DNA from: Narthecium ossifragum
Taxonomy: Eukaryota > Streptophyta > Magnoliopsida > Dioscoreales > Nartheciaceae
Assembly: GCA_963920575.1 (NCBI GenBank)
Contig: OY986971.1
Location: 19,644,492 to 19,708,491, forward strand
Length of the DNA: 64,000 nucleotides
Direction of reading: 5' to 3'
Below the pieces are notes generated by a model. The model was not told the origin of the DNA. It worked only from the letters and a program-made list of their open reading frames with translations, and made no database searches. The position numbers and the translations under genes are program-made. Of this stretch, positions 32,823 to 43,710 are shown one piece after another. The stretch's first letter is position 1. Every line of letters starts with the position of its first letter.

Positions 32823-34427
32823 TGATGAGATGTGAGAAGTAAACAAATTAACCCCTTAATTTACCTTTGTTAGTTTTCAAGTAAGGTATTTCTAATAATC
32901 TTCATGGTATTTCAGGTACAAGAGCCCTCAACAAGAGTTAGATCAAGTTTGGAGCGAAAATGAGCCTATTCGGGCACATTAAAGTACGTGGGTCAACTTC
33001 AAAAATTAATGTACATGCTCAGGAAGAACCAGATGATGCACTATATATAATTAGAAATCTCTTGATGTCTAGTTTTTGGAGAATTTTACGGTTCGTAATT
33101 TTGATATTTTTAGCGGAAGTTACGACATTTTTAATACCAATGACGTAGTGCTGAGAAAGAAGCTGAAATTTTCATGTAGAATTAAAAGATCGATCTTCAC
33201 AACATATGAAGATCGATCTTTTCTGTGCAGGAACAGTGGCAAAGAGCAATAATTCAAAAGATCGATCTTCTCCCTATAGAAGATCGATCTTCCTCTAGCA
33301 CAGCCAACTATACAGGATGCAAAGATCGATCTTCACCCCTAGAAGATTGATCTTTCCTTGCTAGTTAAGCAAAATGAAGGGCCCAGATCTAAGCCCAATG
33401 AGAGAAGTTTTGGGCAAGGAAAGGGGCAACCCTAGCTTGGGAAAGAGGAGAGCTCTCTCCTCCAAGGGAAGGGATTGAAGAAGAGAAGGATGATCCAACT
33501 CTTCTTCACATCTCGAACAATAAAGATGAGTAGCTAATCTCCTATCCTAGTGGAATACCATGATGTTTTAGGTTTTCTTTGTAGTTTTCTTTGAATTTGG
33601 ATGTTGTAATCATTGTGAGACAAGTTGTATAAATTTATTCTTCATTTCTATACCTTTGTAGTTGGATTCTAATGTTGAATGGTGGATCTCATTCTATTGC
33701 ATAGGCTAGACCCTTATGCTTGGATGGTATTTGTTGATATTCCCAAATGAGTAGGCTATGGTAGAACCATGACCACTCATGTTGAAAGGAGTATTGACTC
33801 TAGATTAGGGCTTGTAGGTGCTAGAACCACCCCAATCCACATCTAGCCTAGAGTCCATTCTATATTTTGTAGTGTATTGGATGCGATGTGTTAGAACCAC
33901 CTCGATATATTACTATTTTTCATACAACCGAACTCCTTGCAACGAGATGATCCTAACCTGACCTCTTGTTAGCGATGATCGAAGATAATCCCTCGATCAT
34001 TGACTTTCTAGCTTAGACTATTTGCGACGGATAGTCCTTAACCGGCTATTCGTTAGCAACAACCTTTGTTGACCACAAGGTAGTCGATATTGTATTGCAT
34101 CGATAGAATTGCACATCTTGATCCATTAGAAAGCTACGATTGAACCTAATTCAAATTGAGACTTTCTAGGACCTCTCTCTATCCCTTGAATCATTTACAT
34201 GTTTCCGTAGTTATCATATTCTAAAACCCAAAACCATTTCTTTTTTATCCTTGTAGGAACACTTAGATTAGGCCTTGTAGTTTAATTATTTCCATATACA
34301 TTCCCTGTGGATTCGACTCGAACTCACCGCTAGCTACCTCCTAAGTAGTTAGTTAGTTAGTAGTTTGATTATAAATTTATAATTTTGAACGGACGCATTA
34401 AATTTTGACACTTTTCGAGCCTTATCA
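32823..34427 (+). mobile_element. Solo LTR (Gypsy type) inside LINE1 ORF1
   Basis: 1605 bp, TGATGAGATGTG to GAGCCTTATCA, with GTGAA duplicated on both sides (32818-32822 and 34428-34432). The end region GATTCGACTCGAACTCACCG shows it lies in plus orientation and is related to the Athila-type LTRs. It carries a palindrome array at 33185-33357. TATATATAA at 33042-33050 lies upstream, not downstream, of the array. Confidence 0.93.
33185..33357. repeat. AAAGATCGATCTTC hairpin array
   Basis: Three pairs of facing palindromes: AAAAGATCGATCTTCA, 7 nt, TGAAGATCGATCTTTT is a perfect hairpin, followed by two close variants with 6-9 nt loops. One half reads GAAGATTGATCTT. Confidence 0.92.
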
Positions 34428-34432
34428 GTGAA

Positions 34433-34930
34433 CTGAATCACTCTCCCCCCAGGTATAATTATCACCACCGGGTTTCCTAGCTTTGCCGGCACCATGAGGT
34501 ACATCTCAATTCAAACTCATGCATAACAACATCTATCAGTGAACTTTTAACTTCATCAATTGCCAATGTAGTGCCAGCATTTGCAGCAATCATCAACACT
34601 ACCTTCCACTTGAAGCACTCCTGCGGTATCTCTAGAATAAGAACCCATACCGGTGCCTTCTAGAAATCCTTCTCCGTTGGGCGGAAGCCATCTCTCAAAC
34701 GTAGTAGAGACAGAGTCTTCCCAGCAATAGACCATGGTCCTCCTGTGAGGACTCGGAAGATGTCATTTTTCACTTGCAAACTTAAAAAAAAAGAGACCTC
34801 GGAAGATGTCATTTTTCACTTGGAAACGTAGTAGAGACAGAGTCTTCCCAGCAATAGACCATGGTCCTCCTGTGAGGACTCGGAAGATGTCATTTTTCAC
34901 TTGCAAACTTAAAAAAAAAAGAGACCTCGC
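34433..34930 (-). pseudogene. LINE1 ORF1, N-terminal DUF4283 part
   Basis: The minus strand reads RVLTGGPWSIAGKTLSLLR, DGFRPTEKDF and KAPVWVLILEIPQECF, the DUF4283 domain common to plant LINE ORF1 and related proteins. It is broken by a local duplication (34700-34929) and ends where LINE2 begins in the opposite direction. Confidence 0.83.
34700..34929. repeat. Tandem duplication of 127 bp at the LINE1/LINE2 junction
   Basis: The segment starting CGTAGTAGAGACAGAGTC occurs at 34700 and 34827. GGAAGATGTCATTTTTCACT occurs three times in it. Confidence 0.92.
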
Positions 34931-35585
34931 ATCTGATCCATCACCGGTACACCAGAGGACTTCACTAAGACTCCAGTATGGCTTCACCTACCGGACCTCC
35001 CTATGGAGCTCTTTGACAGGGAGGCGGTAATGAGGATTGTCTCCTCGGTTGGGCTACCTCTACAGGTTGACCTTGTAACTGAGGATGCTATGCGAGGGTG
35101 TGTGTCAAGATGGACCTAAGTCGGATGGTTAAACTTGGGGTCCCGGTCACGACGAGGTGTGGAACGCGGCTTGTAGATTTCATTTTTGAGAATGTTAGGA
35201 TCTGTGAATTTTGTGCAAAGATTGGTCACGAGGCGGGTTCGTGTAAGCCTAGTTTGGAGATGAAGGAAGAAGAGGCCCGTGAGAAAGAAGAGAGGGGAAG
35301 ACCAACGGTCAAGGAGAAGATGGCTACAAATGGTTGTGTACCTTACGGGGAGACACCAGCGACCGAAATGGATGAAGATATACCGCTGGGCTTTGAAGGT
35401 CCGGAAACCCACTCTGAACCGATACAGATCACGCCGGCGTTGATTGCCGCAACAGCGGAGGGATGGCATGTGGTCCGGCGAGCACGACCAGGAGCGCGGG
35501 GGAGACGCCCACTAGATGGGGGACACGCACTCTAGAAGGATTATGGGTGTCAGATGATGTCAGCCGATGGAGCGCGTACACGTGG
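34930..35585 (+). pseudogene. LINE2 ORF1: second half of DUF4283 and zinc knuckle
   Basis: Plus strand: TKTPVWLHLPDLPMELFDRE, VMRIVSSVGLPLQVDLVTED (frame +1 near 34950-35090), then in the ORF at 35098-35535 RLVDFIFENVRICEFCAKIG, HEAGSC (CCHC knuckle) and an acidic, lysine-rich tail ending near GWHVVRRARPGARGR. The N-terminal half of DUF4283 is missing at the junction with LINE1, so the copy is 5' truncated. It continues at 57929. Confidence 0.85.
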
Positions 35586-36642
35586 TGTCGCGCCCCGACC
35601 CGCGTAGGCCCAACCGGGCCGGGCGACGCGAAGCGGAACCTAACCTACTGGGGAAATTTTGACGAGATTTCCCTCTAATCGTAGTGGTTACCCTAACAAT
35701 TCACAATCATCATGTATTATACAATCATTACAAACTCAAAGACTGAACTAGAATAGATACATGTCCTCAAAACAGGGAAATTATACATTTATCACTCCCG
35801 TAGGAGACTATCTATAACAAAAGGTAAAAGCATAGATCGCCGCTCCTCAAGTACCGCCAGACGCCGCCACGTCACCAAACACCGGCCCGGTAGGGGCGAC
35901 CGAAGAAGAGCTAGCGCCAGCACCTGCAAAACGCAGCCCGGGTAGGAGTGAGCACTAAACTCAGCAGGAACACTACACTATGACACTCACAAGGGAGGGA
36001 ACACAACAGTGTAGTTCCCCAAGCCTATCCTAGGTGTATACAAGGGTCCCATAACCCTATCATCGAAAACGACTGAATACTACAAATCGAGTTCTGGACC
36101 AAGCTACACGCAACGGTCCTAGAGCTAGATCCGGGCTACCAGAAAGCCCCGGATCGGCAACGCCCTACACAGATGCAACTAGTGTACAACACAATGCATG
36201 CTATGACATGCGCAGGATAAAGCATGTAAGCATGCAACAATATGTGATGATATAAATAACAAGGTCTGGGCACGGCACCCTGCCGGCCCGGGGTGGTGAA
36301 CAGGTAAATAAGGTCTAAGGAGCTGCTGCCGTGGTACCACCACCAACTGCCAGTAGTCCACCACAACACCTGCACCGGGAAGCAGCCCCACAAACAATGG
36401 CTCACATACATCACGGATAAAGCCCTCGGCGCACGCCGGCATGCGAGGCTAAGTAAAGCTGTAGGACTACCCGCCCGTTTATTCTAAACATCCCAGGAGT
36501 CATCACTCCCCCGGTTCACCACTGCCCTATTATAGGGCTAACATACTTAAACATATGTACCAAGTATTAAGACAGTAAAGAAAACCGTCATACAAAGCCC
36601 CGCGGGCAAAATAAAAAGAGAATTTCTCTCTCTACCGTAGAC

Positions 36643-36882
36643 GGATCGATCCCTCCCTCAAGGGAGGATCGATCCCTCTAATGACAGAGAACAAACTCTC
36701 CATATCGCGCCGAGTCCAATCGATCCATCCTCCCAGTACGATCTATCCGACTCGCGATAGGGAACATCCCATGCTACCCAAGGCACCGGGATCGATCGTC
36801 CTCACCCGAGACTGATCGATCCTGCTCCGGTCAGCATGACCAACAAGGAGGGATCGATCCATCTCAAAGACGGATCGATCGC
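36643..36882. repeat. GGATCGATCC array, downstream copy in the Tekay solo LTR
   Basis: About eight sites with core GGATCGATCC, some decayed to CCAATCGATCC. In element sense it lies about 340-580 bp past the TATA box. Confidence 0.85.
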
Positions 36883-37247
36883 GTTGGGTTCTCCGATAAA
36901 CCGACGGCGAGAAATACCGTCGGAAAACTCCACCAAATCCCACAAAACCTTGGGATCTAGTAGTACGAAGGATCACGAGTCCAAAACCGGCAGAAATACT
37001 ACAATCTAACAAGTATACAACAAGATCTAAGCATAAGAACACCAACAGCTGGAGAAACTTCCAAAAGCCCGAGACAAAAGTAGGTAGGGTCCCTACCTAA
37101 GCAATAGCAGCTTCAATCCCAGCTACTAGGCCTTGGATCGTCCACAACCTCTTCGAAATCCAGAAATTCTCAGCCCAAAAACTCGGATTTCCAAAGAGAT
37201 TCAACGAAAAAGGTTGCGTTTGTTTTATAGGTTAACGAACCGACTAA

Positions 37248-37475
37248 GCAGGATTGATCCGTCCAAGGAGACCGATCGATCCGTCCAAGAGAACGATCGA
37301 TCCGTCCAAGAGAACGATCGATCCATCCAAGAGAACGATCGATCCAGCCAAGAGAACGATCGATCCAGCCCAAGAGACCAATCGATCCTTCTCCGAGTCC
37401 GATCGATCCTTCGCAACGATTCATATTCCTGACATTGACCGATCGATCCCTCTAGCAAGGAAGGATCGATCCGTC
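37248..37475. repeat. CGATCGATCC tandem array next to the TATA box
   Basis: A near-regular tandem of about 19-bp units (CGATCGATCCGTCCAAGAGA) repeated some six times, then four dispersed sites. It ends about 20 bp before the TATA box in element sense. Confidence 0.92.
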
Positions 37476-37732
37476 TCTCGCAGGAAGCTGGACTTGGGCT
37501 AAAACTTAAGCCCAAGTCCGGATCTTTCGATTCCAGGTCTCACTAACCATTCTAGCCAAACATTACCACAAACATGGTCAGTGTGTGCACACGCGAGTGT
37601 GAAACAAGCCAACAAGGCGCAATTTACCAAATTGCCATTGCGGTCCATGACGAGCCACAGGAGTAGAGGGACGGGTCCTCACACGTGGAGTTTGGAGGCT
37701 AAAAGCACCGGTGGTGTCGCAGAGGGGACAAC

Positions 37733-39736
37733 ATGTGAGGACCCGTTCCTCAAACCTGACTCAACCGTGTGTGTCGAGGGTCGTTCCACACTCACGTTGT
37801 GCACACACGACCTTGGGATGATGTCTTTGTTTGATTAGAACCCTTAGGTGTGACCAGGATCGAAAGATCAAGGTTAGGACATAAGCGTTTGCTCGTTTGG
37901 CACTTTTCAGTATGAGAAGATCGATCTTTTAGGCATAAACGATCGATCTCCTTGTGCCTGGAAAGTCTTTGAATTGTCAGGAGAAAAGATCGATTGATCT
38001 CTCTCGTCGTGACTGGTCCTATAAGTAGGACATGTCTCTTTCCTTTGGATTTCTTTTGGAAATCGAGGATGAAGATCAAATCCGGTGGCTTGAGGAGGAT
38101 CATTTGGACGATCCAAAGCTTGTTGATTTGGATTTGGAGGCTTCCAGCAGTTCTAGGTAGGGATCTCTACCCAAGTCATGTGATTTGGTTTCTTACGGCT
38201 TGTTCTCTTCTCTTTTGCTTAGAACTATTTGTTTAGCCATTGGTTTTCTGGTATTTTGGTGTTTTTGGACTCCTCTAGTCCTACGCTTTCCGATCCATGA
38301 ATTTCACGAAGTTTGGTTTTGTATTCCGTGAGTTTTCCGACGTTTTCTTCGGTGGGTTTCCGGCGTTGCATAAGAAGGATCGATCTTCTCCACACAAGAA
38401 GATCGATCTCCCTTGTGACCTCACGCCCAACCCGAGGAGGATCGATCTTCATGGCCATGAAGATCGATCTCTTCTTGCACAAGGCGGTGCTGCGCTGCGG
38501 CCGGAGGAAGATCGATCTTCATATGAGGTGAAGATGGATCCTTTCCTTGGCTGTGGCCCGAGTAAGTTGATTTTGATTTGGTTTTCAATGGCTTTGATTT
38601 CAAATCAACTCGGTTTTCTTATATGTCTTTCCTACTGTTAGAATTAGGATATTAAAATGTTTTAATCGTGATTTCATGGTTTGCCTTCGAGTTTTACGAT
38701 GATTTGTATTTCGAATCGTTTTGCCGATTTTTATGGATTTTAATCGATTTTTCAATCTGTAGTTGCATTTATTTATTATGCTTTATTTTAGTTGTAACTT
38801 GTAGTAGTTAGATCTTTACCGCTTTGTGGCTAACCGAGAGAATCATAGTTGTACCTCATATTGTTGATATGCCATATAGTGACACATAGGTTAGATGCAG
38901 GTATAGGTGCATGCATTTGATTGCATTAGGTGCATTCTAGGTTAGGATGTGGGCGATGGGTTGATCGCCGATCCGAGGCTCTCGGGTAGCTCGGGTCTAG
39001 CTCTAGGGTCATGGTTGGGTAGCCAAGTCTAGGGCAAGATTGTGGTGTTATTGGTTTACCATATCATGGTTCTTGAGGTTTAGAGGTCATACCATTATCC
39101 CTTGCCAAGCTTAAGGTGTGGGTGTGCTTTACTTTCCTGTTGTTGACGTTTGTTGAGCACTAGACCCGCGTGATCCCCGGCGTGATTCGCGATTGGGGAG
39201 CGCCTAGAGCCTGTGTGATCCCCGTCGTGTTTGCATGCTTGTAGTTGGTTGCGCCTTAGGCTTGGCAAGGAGACGGTTCAGTTGCAGTTAGCGGCTCTTT
39301 TCAAAATGCGTTCCTTGAGTGTGACATAGAGTAGAACCCTACTGAGCTTTGTTACTCACTCCTACCTGGCTTGCGTTTGCAGGTGCAGACGCCAGTGCTT
39401 CCGTAGCTCCCAACAGATCAGCTTTTGGCGCCGTGTCGACTTCTGGAGGGCATTGAGGTGATTAAAGATCTGATAGTACAACTTGATAGTTTTGTATACA
39501 ATATCCCTCGTGGATCAGTTTATATGTATAATTCCATCTTTGAGTAATTTTGATATAGATCTTTACAAGTCTGATGTTAATGGAATAGTAAGTATTTAAA
39601 TTGCAGTTTTGCCATCATAAGTCTTTTGTTTAGGTTATTGTGGTAATTGTTGTATCACGTCAGATCGGAAGTGAATAGGTGCAGGTCCCTCCCCTCACAT
39701 TCTAGTTCGAATGGGTTCTCTTGGGTCGGGGCATGA
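37733..39736 (+). mobile_element. LTR of a Tekay-related family, plus strand
   Basis: Starts TGTGAGGACCCGTTCC and ends GTCGGGGCATGACA, matching both ends of the Tekay LTRs. No polymerase sequence adjoins it, so it is a solo LTR or a remnant. The flanking 5-mers (CAACA and CAGTG) do not match, so no target duplication is claimed. Arrays lie at 37916-38003, about 17 bp before TATAAGTA (38020-38027), and at 38375-38540. Only about 45 bp of LINE2 sequence separate it from the previous solo LTR. Confidence 0.8.
37916..38540. repeat. AAGATCGATCTT arrays flanking the TATA box
   Basis: Group 1 (37916-38003) has four sites before the TATA box. Group 2 (38375-38540) has six sites in facing pairs such as GATCGATCTTC, 9 nt, GAAGATCGATC. 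The same two-group layout is seen in the minus-strand Tekay solo LTR. Confidence 0.88.
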
Positions 39737-39741
39737 CACAG

Positions 39742-41428
39742 TGATAAAACGTGAAAAGTGTCGCGGCTTAACGCGCCCGATCAAAATTAGAAATTTATAA
39801 TCAAACTCTCTACTAACTACCTTTGGGGGTAGCTAGTGGTGAGTCAGAGTCGATCCATTGGGAAGAAACTAGGATTGAAGCGACATACTAAGCATAATCG
39901 TCTACCAAGAAGTTAGAGGAAAAGATTAAGATTTGGGTTCTTAACTAGACTAGACTAAAATTAATGCGAAAAGGTGATAAAATTTGAAGAAGGGCCGAGG
40001 GATTCTTAATCAATAACAAGGGTTCTAATACTTCTTCCTAGGACCAGGGCATGCTTCCTCAAATTGAATGGTTAAATCCAAATGTCGATAGGCGAGTGGC
40101 GAGTTACACCTATCACTCGATGAGGCTCGGGTTAAAATCCCTCGTCAGCAAGAACAAAGCTCTAATAATCGGCGACCGAATGATTAGTTGTGATCGCCGC
40201 TAACGAACCCTCTAATTAGGATGCATTCGTCGCAAGAGAGCTAACATAGTATGGATGCAGGTGTGATAGCGAGGCGGTTCTAGCACCTCGCTGGCCAAAA
40301 TCCCAATGATAGGATGGGTGGAGGGTTAGGAATAGATTGGTGGTGGGTCTAGCACCCCAATCTATTCCAATCTTGGATTAGAATCCTTCCCCGTGAGATA
40401 ATCCATGGTTCTAGCATGAATCCCTCTCATGAGAGGTTCCATCCAAGCCCTAGCATGCAAGACCTAGATCTAGGGCACAATAGGGCAATCCAAGCATTCA
40501 TCAATGAAAACAACACCAAATTCATATAGAAATTAAATCCAATCAATACAACCATTCAATAGAGTAGCAAAAGCCCTAAATCCTAGGATTCCTTAAAAGA
40601 AACCCTTATTACAACATAAGAATCCCTAAGCTAAGAGTTTAGTGACTCATCTTGGGGGTTTGATTCGTGGAGGAAGGTTGATGACGCTCTCCTTCCATGG
40701 ATCTCCTCCAAAAAGGCCTTATTCTAAATTAGGTAAGAGGAGTCTCAAAGAGGAAAGGCTGGAAAAAGTCTAAGAGAGAGGCCTCCAAAATTCCCCCAAA
40801 GGGGTCTATTTATAGATTACAAGCATCCCCCACTCGGATTAGATCTGTCCCGTTGATTTTGCTCAGCTGGCACATAAAGATCATTCTTTATAGGGTAAAA
40901 GATCCATCTTTCTCTTCCGTGTGATTGTCGGTCCCGTGGAAGATCGATCTTCCCTATGAATGAAGATCGATCTGTGTTCTGGACTGGTGGCTGCGTCCCG
41001 GTGAAGATCGATTTTCGTATGCTGTGAAGATCGATCTTTTGCGCTTCATATGCTCCTCAGCTCCATTAGGTGATCGATCTTTTAGTAGACGATCATGCCC
41101 TAGGGAAAGATCGATCATGCCCTAGGGAAAGATCGATCATTTCAAAGCTTGCGCTCTGTCTTTGGAAATGCACATAGAGGATCGATCTTCTCATGATGAG
41201 AAGATCGATCTTTGTTGTTCCGCCTAGATTTCTTCTTGATGCCTTTAAAGGATCGATCTTCATCAATAAAGGATCGATCTTCTTCATACTAAACTAGCCC
41301 GAATGAGTTCGTTTTAGCTCCAAACTTGATCTAATCTTCGTTGAAGGCTCTTGTACCTGTAGGGTGTTGCTCGAAGACTAACAAGGCCAAATTAAAATGG
41401 TGATTTGTGCATTTTTCACGTCTTATCA
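39742..41428 (-). repeat. 3' LTR of the decayed Athila-type element
   Basis: 1687 bp, TGATAAAACGTG to GTCTTATCA on the plus strand, followed by the polypurine tract (GTTAGGGGGTG on the minus strand). TATA box (minus) 40807-40814; array 40886-41285. Confidence 0.93.
40886..41285. repeat. AAGATCGATCTT array, 3' LTR copy
   Basis: About fourteen sites. The two nearest the TATA box have decayed (GATCATTC and GATCCATC), while the 5' LTR keeps GATCGATC at both. A roughly 57-bp group present in the 5' LTR is missing here. Confidence 0.9.
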
Positions 41429-41840
41429 CACCCCCTAACTTGATCTTTGCTGGTGCTCGAGCAAAGCAAAGTAAAACGAAGGGAAAGGAAAAAAATAAGA
41501 AACTATCTAACTCTAATCACCCGACCTACGATTAGTCACTTCTCAAATAGTGTTAGTTCCTATGCAGTCAAGATTCAATTATATGCACACATAGATTCAA
41601 ATGCATAACTCAATCTATCAAACCATAGCACAAATAAAATGCAAGCGGATAACTCCATCAATAGCATCATTCAAACACTTCAAAGCACTTGACCATGATT
41701 AGCACTCGTCTAAGCAATCCGTGTAGTGAAAGTTGCTACTCAAGTACTCGGGGTCTCATAGTCATTCAAGTAGGGTTCCAATCAAAACTAGGCATCCTTA
41801 GCACTTCACACCGGTTGAACAAATGACAAGTTTTATTTAA
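41429..41840 (-). other. 3' untranslated region of the decayed Athila-type element
   Basis: Polypurine tract at the LTR border, then AT-rich DNA without an ORF up to the MULE. Confidence 0.6.
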
Positions 41841-42359
41841 CGGATAATTACCGATTAGTCTCATTGGGAGACTAATTTTACCGATTAGTCTAGATTAGAA
41901 GACCTTAACCCGTTTAGTCCCCCTAATTCATGTTTTATGACCAAAATGCCCTCAAGGCCGGCTCGTCGTTCCCAACATCTCGCGTGAGATCGCGATCCCG
42001 TCGGAGGTTGCTGATCTCGTGGGTGATCCCGTCGGAGGTCGCTGATCTCGTTTGGGTTGGCCTGTACTCTTATAATACGTGTCCCTTAATATTGATTAGA
42101 ATAAAATGGTACAGTAGTAGTTCAGGTTGTCTGGAAAACCCTGTTGCATTCAGAGCTTCTTGCATGCCTGCCTGCATGCTGCAACTTGGTTATAAGAGTC
42201 ATATGGCATGGTGGTGGTGATTGCCATTGGAGTAAGAGAAACTTGATAACTACTACTATAAAGAAGAAGATCGATGATGGGTGGGTCAAAAATCTCAGTG
42301 GGTAGTGCTGTGGGGGACGCAGAAAAGCCAGGAGCCCACCCACCAACAAAGAGGCAGAG

Positions 42360-42555
42360 CAGTGGCGGAACAGGAGAGGGGGGGGGGGGGGGGGGGGGCG
42401 GCGGCCGCCCCCCCTGGCAACGCCGGAAACACCAACCCCCCCAATCAAAGTACTGGAATAGAGGCAAATCAACAGATTTTAGTCCAATTTGCGGCGAGGA
42501 TCAATATAATTATTGTGGACTCTAGCAAGAGGACAATAGAGTAATCAGTGGCATC
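42360..42555 (+). repeat. hAT fragment related to 31037-31240
   Basis: Starts CAGTGGCGGAACAGG, contains a G run of over 18 bases and GGCGGCCGCC, then follows the other hAT copy through ATTATTGTGGACTCTAGCAA. The right half and terminal repeat are missing. Confidence 0.82.
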
Positions 42556-42845
42556 ACCTAATTGAAGTAGGATAGAGTTTCGAGGGAGCAACATCCATGC
42601 CTCCCAACAAATTGATCTCTCCTCAGCAGCCCTCCTATCGCACACGTGTTTCCAAGGATTAAAAAAGTAATCAAATAAATGAGAAGATCTCATCTCATCC
42701 CAGATTCTCAACCGTGAGCTGCCTCTCACTCCAACAGCATGGGGGTTTAGCTTAAGATAGAAGTTCCAAGGGAACAACATCCAAACCTACAACAAATTCA
42801 ATCTTTCTCGGCCGTGAGATGCATGCATGCACTCTCTCAACCAAT

Positions 42846-42847
<2 letters not shown>

Positions 42848-42909
<62 letters not shown>
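42848..42909. repeat. (TA)n microsatellite
   Basis: About 31 TA units; the hydrophobic tyrosine-isoleucine ORF across it is an artefact. Confidence 0.95.
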
Positions 42910-42912
<3 letters not shown>

Positions 42913-42924
42913 GTATATTTGTAT

Positions 42925-43710
42925 TGTGGAAAGTAACTACCACCAAAATTATAGAAAGTAACTATCACCAAAATTATGAAAAGTAACTACCAGCATTGTG
43001 GAAAGTAACTACCAAAATTATGGAAAGTAACTACCACCAAAATTATGGAAAGTAACTACCAGCGTTGTGGAAGGTAACTACCAACAAAATTGTGGAAAGT
43101 AACTACCACCAGCATTGTGGAAAGTAACTACCACTAGTATCATTGTGAAAAGTAACTACCAAAATTATGGAAAGTAACTACCACCAGTATTATGGAAAGT
43201 AACTACCAAAATTGTGGAAAGTAACTGCCACAAGCATTGTGGAAAGTAACTACCACAAGTATTGTGGAAAATAACTACCACTAGCATTGTGGAAAATAAC
43301 TACCACTAGCATTGTGGAAAGCAATTTCCACCAGCATTGTGGAAAGTAACTACCATCAACATTGTGAAAAGTAACTAACAGAATTTTGGAAAGTAACTAC
43401 TAACTGGTAGTTTTCATTGGTAGTTACTTTCCAGTTGGTACTTACTTTCCACAATGTTAGTGGTAGTTACTTTCCACAATGATGTTGGTGGTGGTTACTT
43501 TCCACACATTCCATAATTTTTGTGGTCGTTACTTTCCACAATTTTTGTAGTTACTTTCCATAATTTTGGTAGTTACTTTTCACAATTTTGGTAGTAGTTA
43601 CTTTCTAAAATTTTAGTTGTAGTTACTTTCCATAATTTTGGTAGTTACTTTCCATAATTTTGGTGGTTACTTTCCACAATTTTGATGGTAGTTACTTTTC
43701 ATAATTATTT
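42925..43710. repeat. Inverted minisatellite of GGAAAGTAACTACC units
   Basis: The left arm (42925-43400) has about 20 copies of TGTGGAAAGTAACTACCA spaced 19-27 bp. The right arm (43410-43710) has about 13 copies of the reverse complement GGTAGTTACTTTCCACA. The turn is near 43405. The transcript would fold into a long imperfect hairpin. Confidence 0.93.

Larger units (their letters stand above)
35586..37683 (-). mobile_element. Solo LTR of the Tekay-type family, minus strand
   Basis: 2098 bp. On the plus strand it starts TGTCGCGCCCCGACC and ends ACGGGTCCTCACA, the mirror image of the LTR at 2752-5174, with CGTGG duplicated (35581-35585 and 37684-37688). In element sense an array (37475-37248) lies about 20 bp upstream of TATAAAA (37223-37229, minus strand) and a second array (36882-36643) lies downstream. 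Confidence 0.93.

Noticed and set aside
37133..37515. ORFs with DRSVQEND-type repeats
   Set aside because: They are translations of the 19-bp palindrome array and are open in several frames on both strands.
37733..39736. Target-site duplication around the Tekay-related LTR
   Set aside because: The flanking 5-mers CAACA and CAGTG do not match.
42752..42946. ORF with a long Tyr-Ile run
   Set aside because: Caused by the (TA)n microsatellite.
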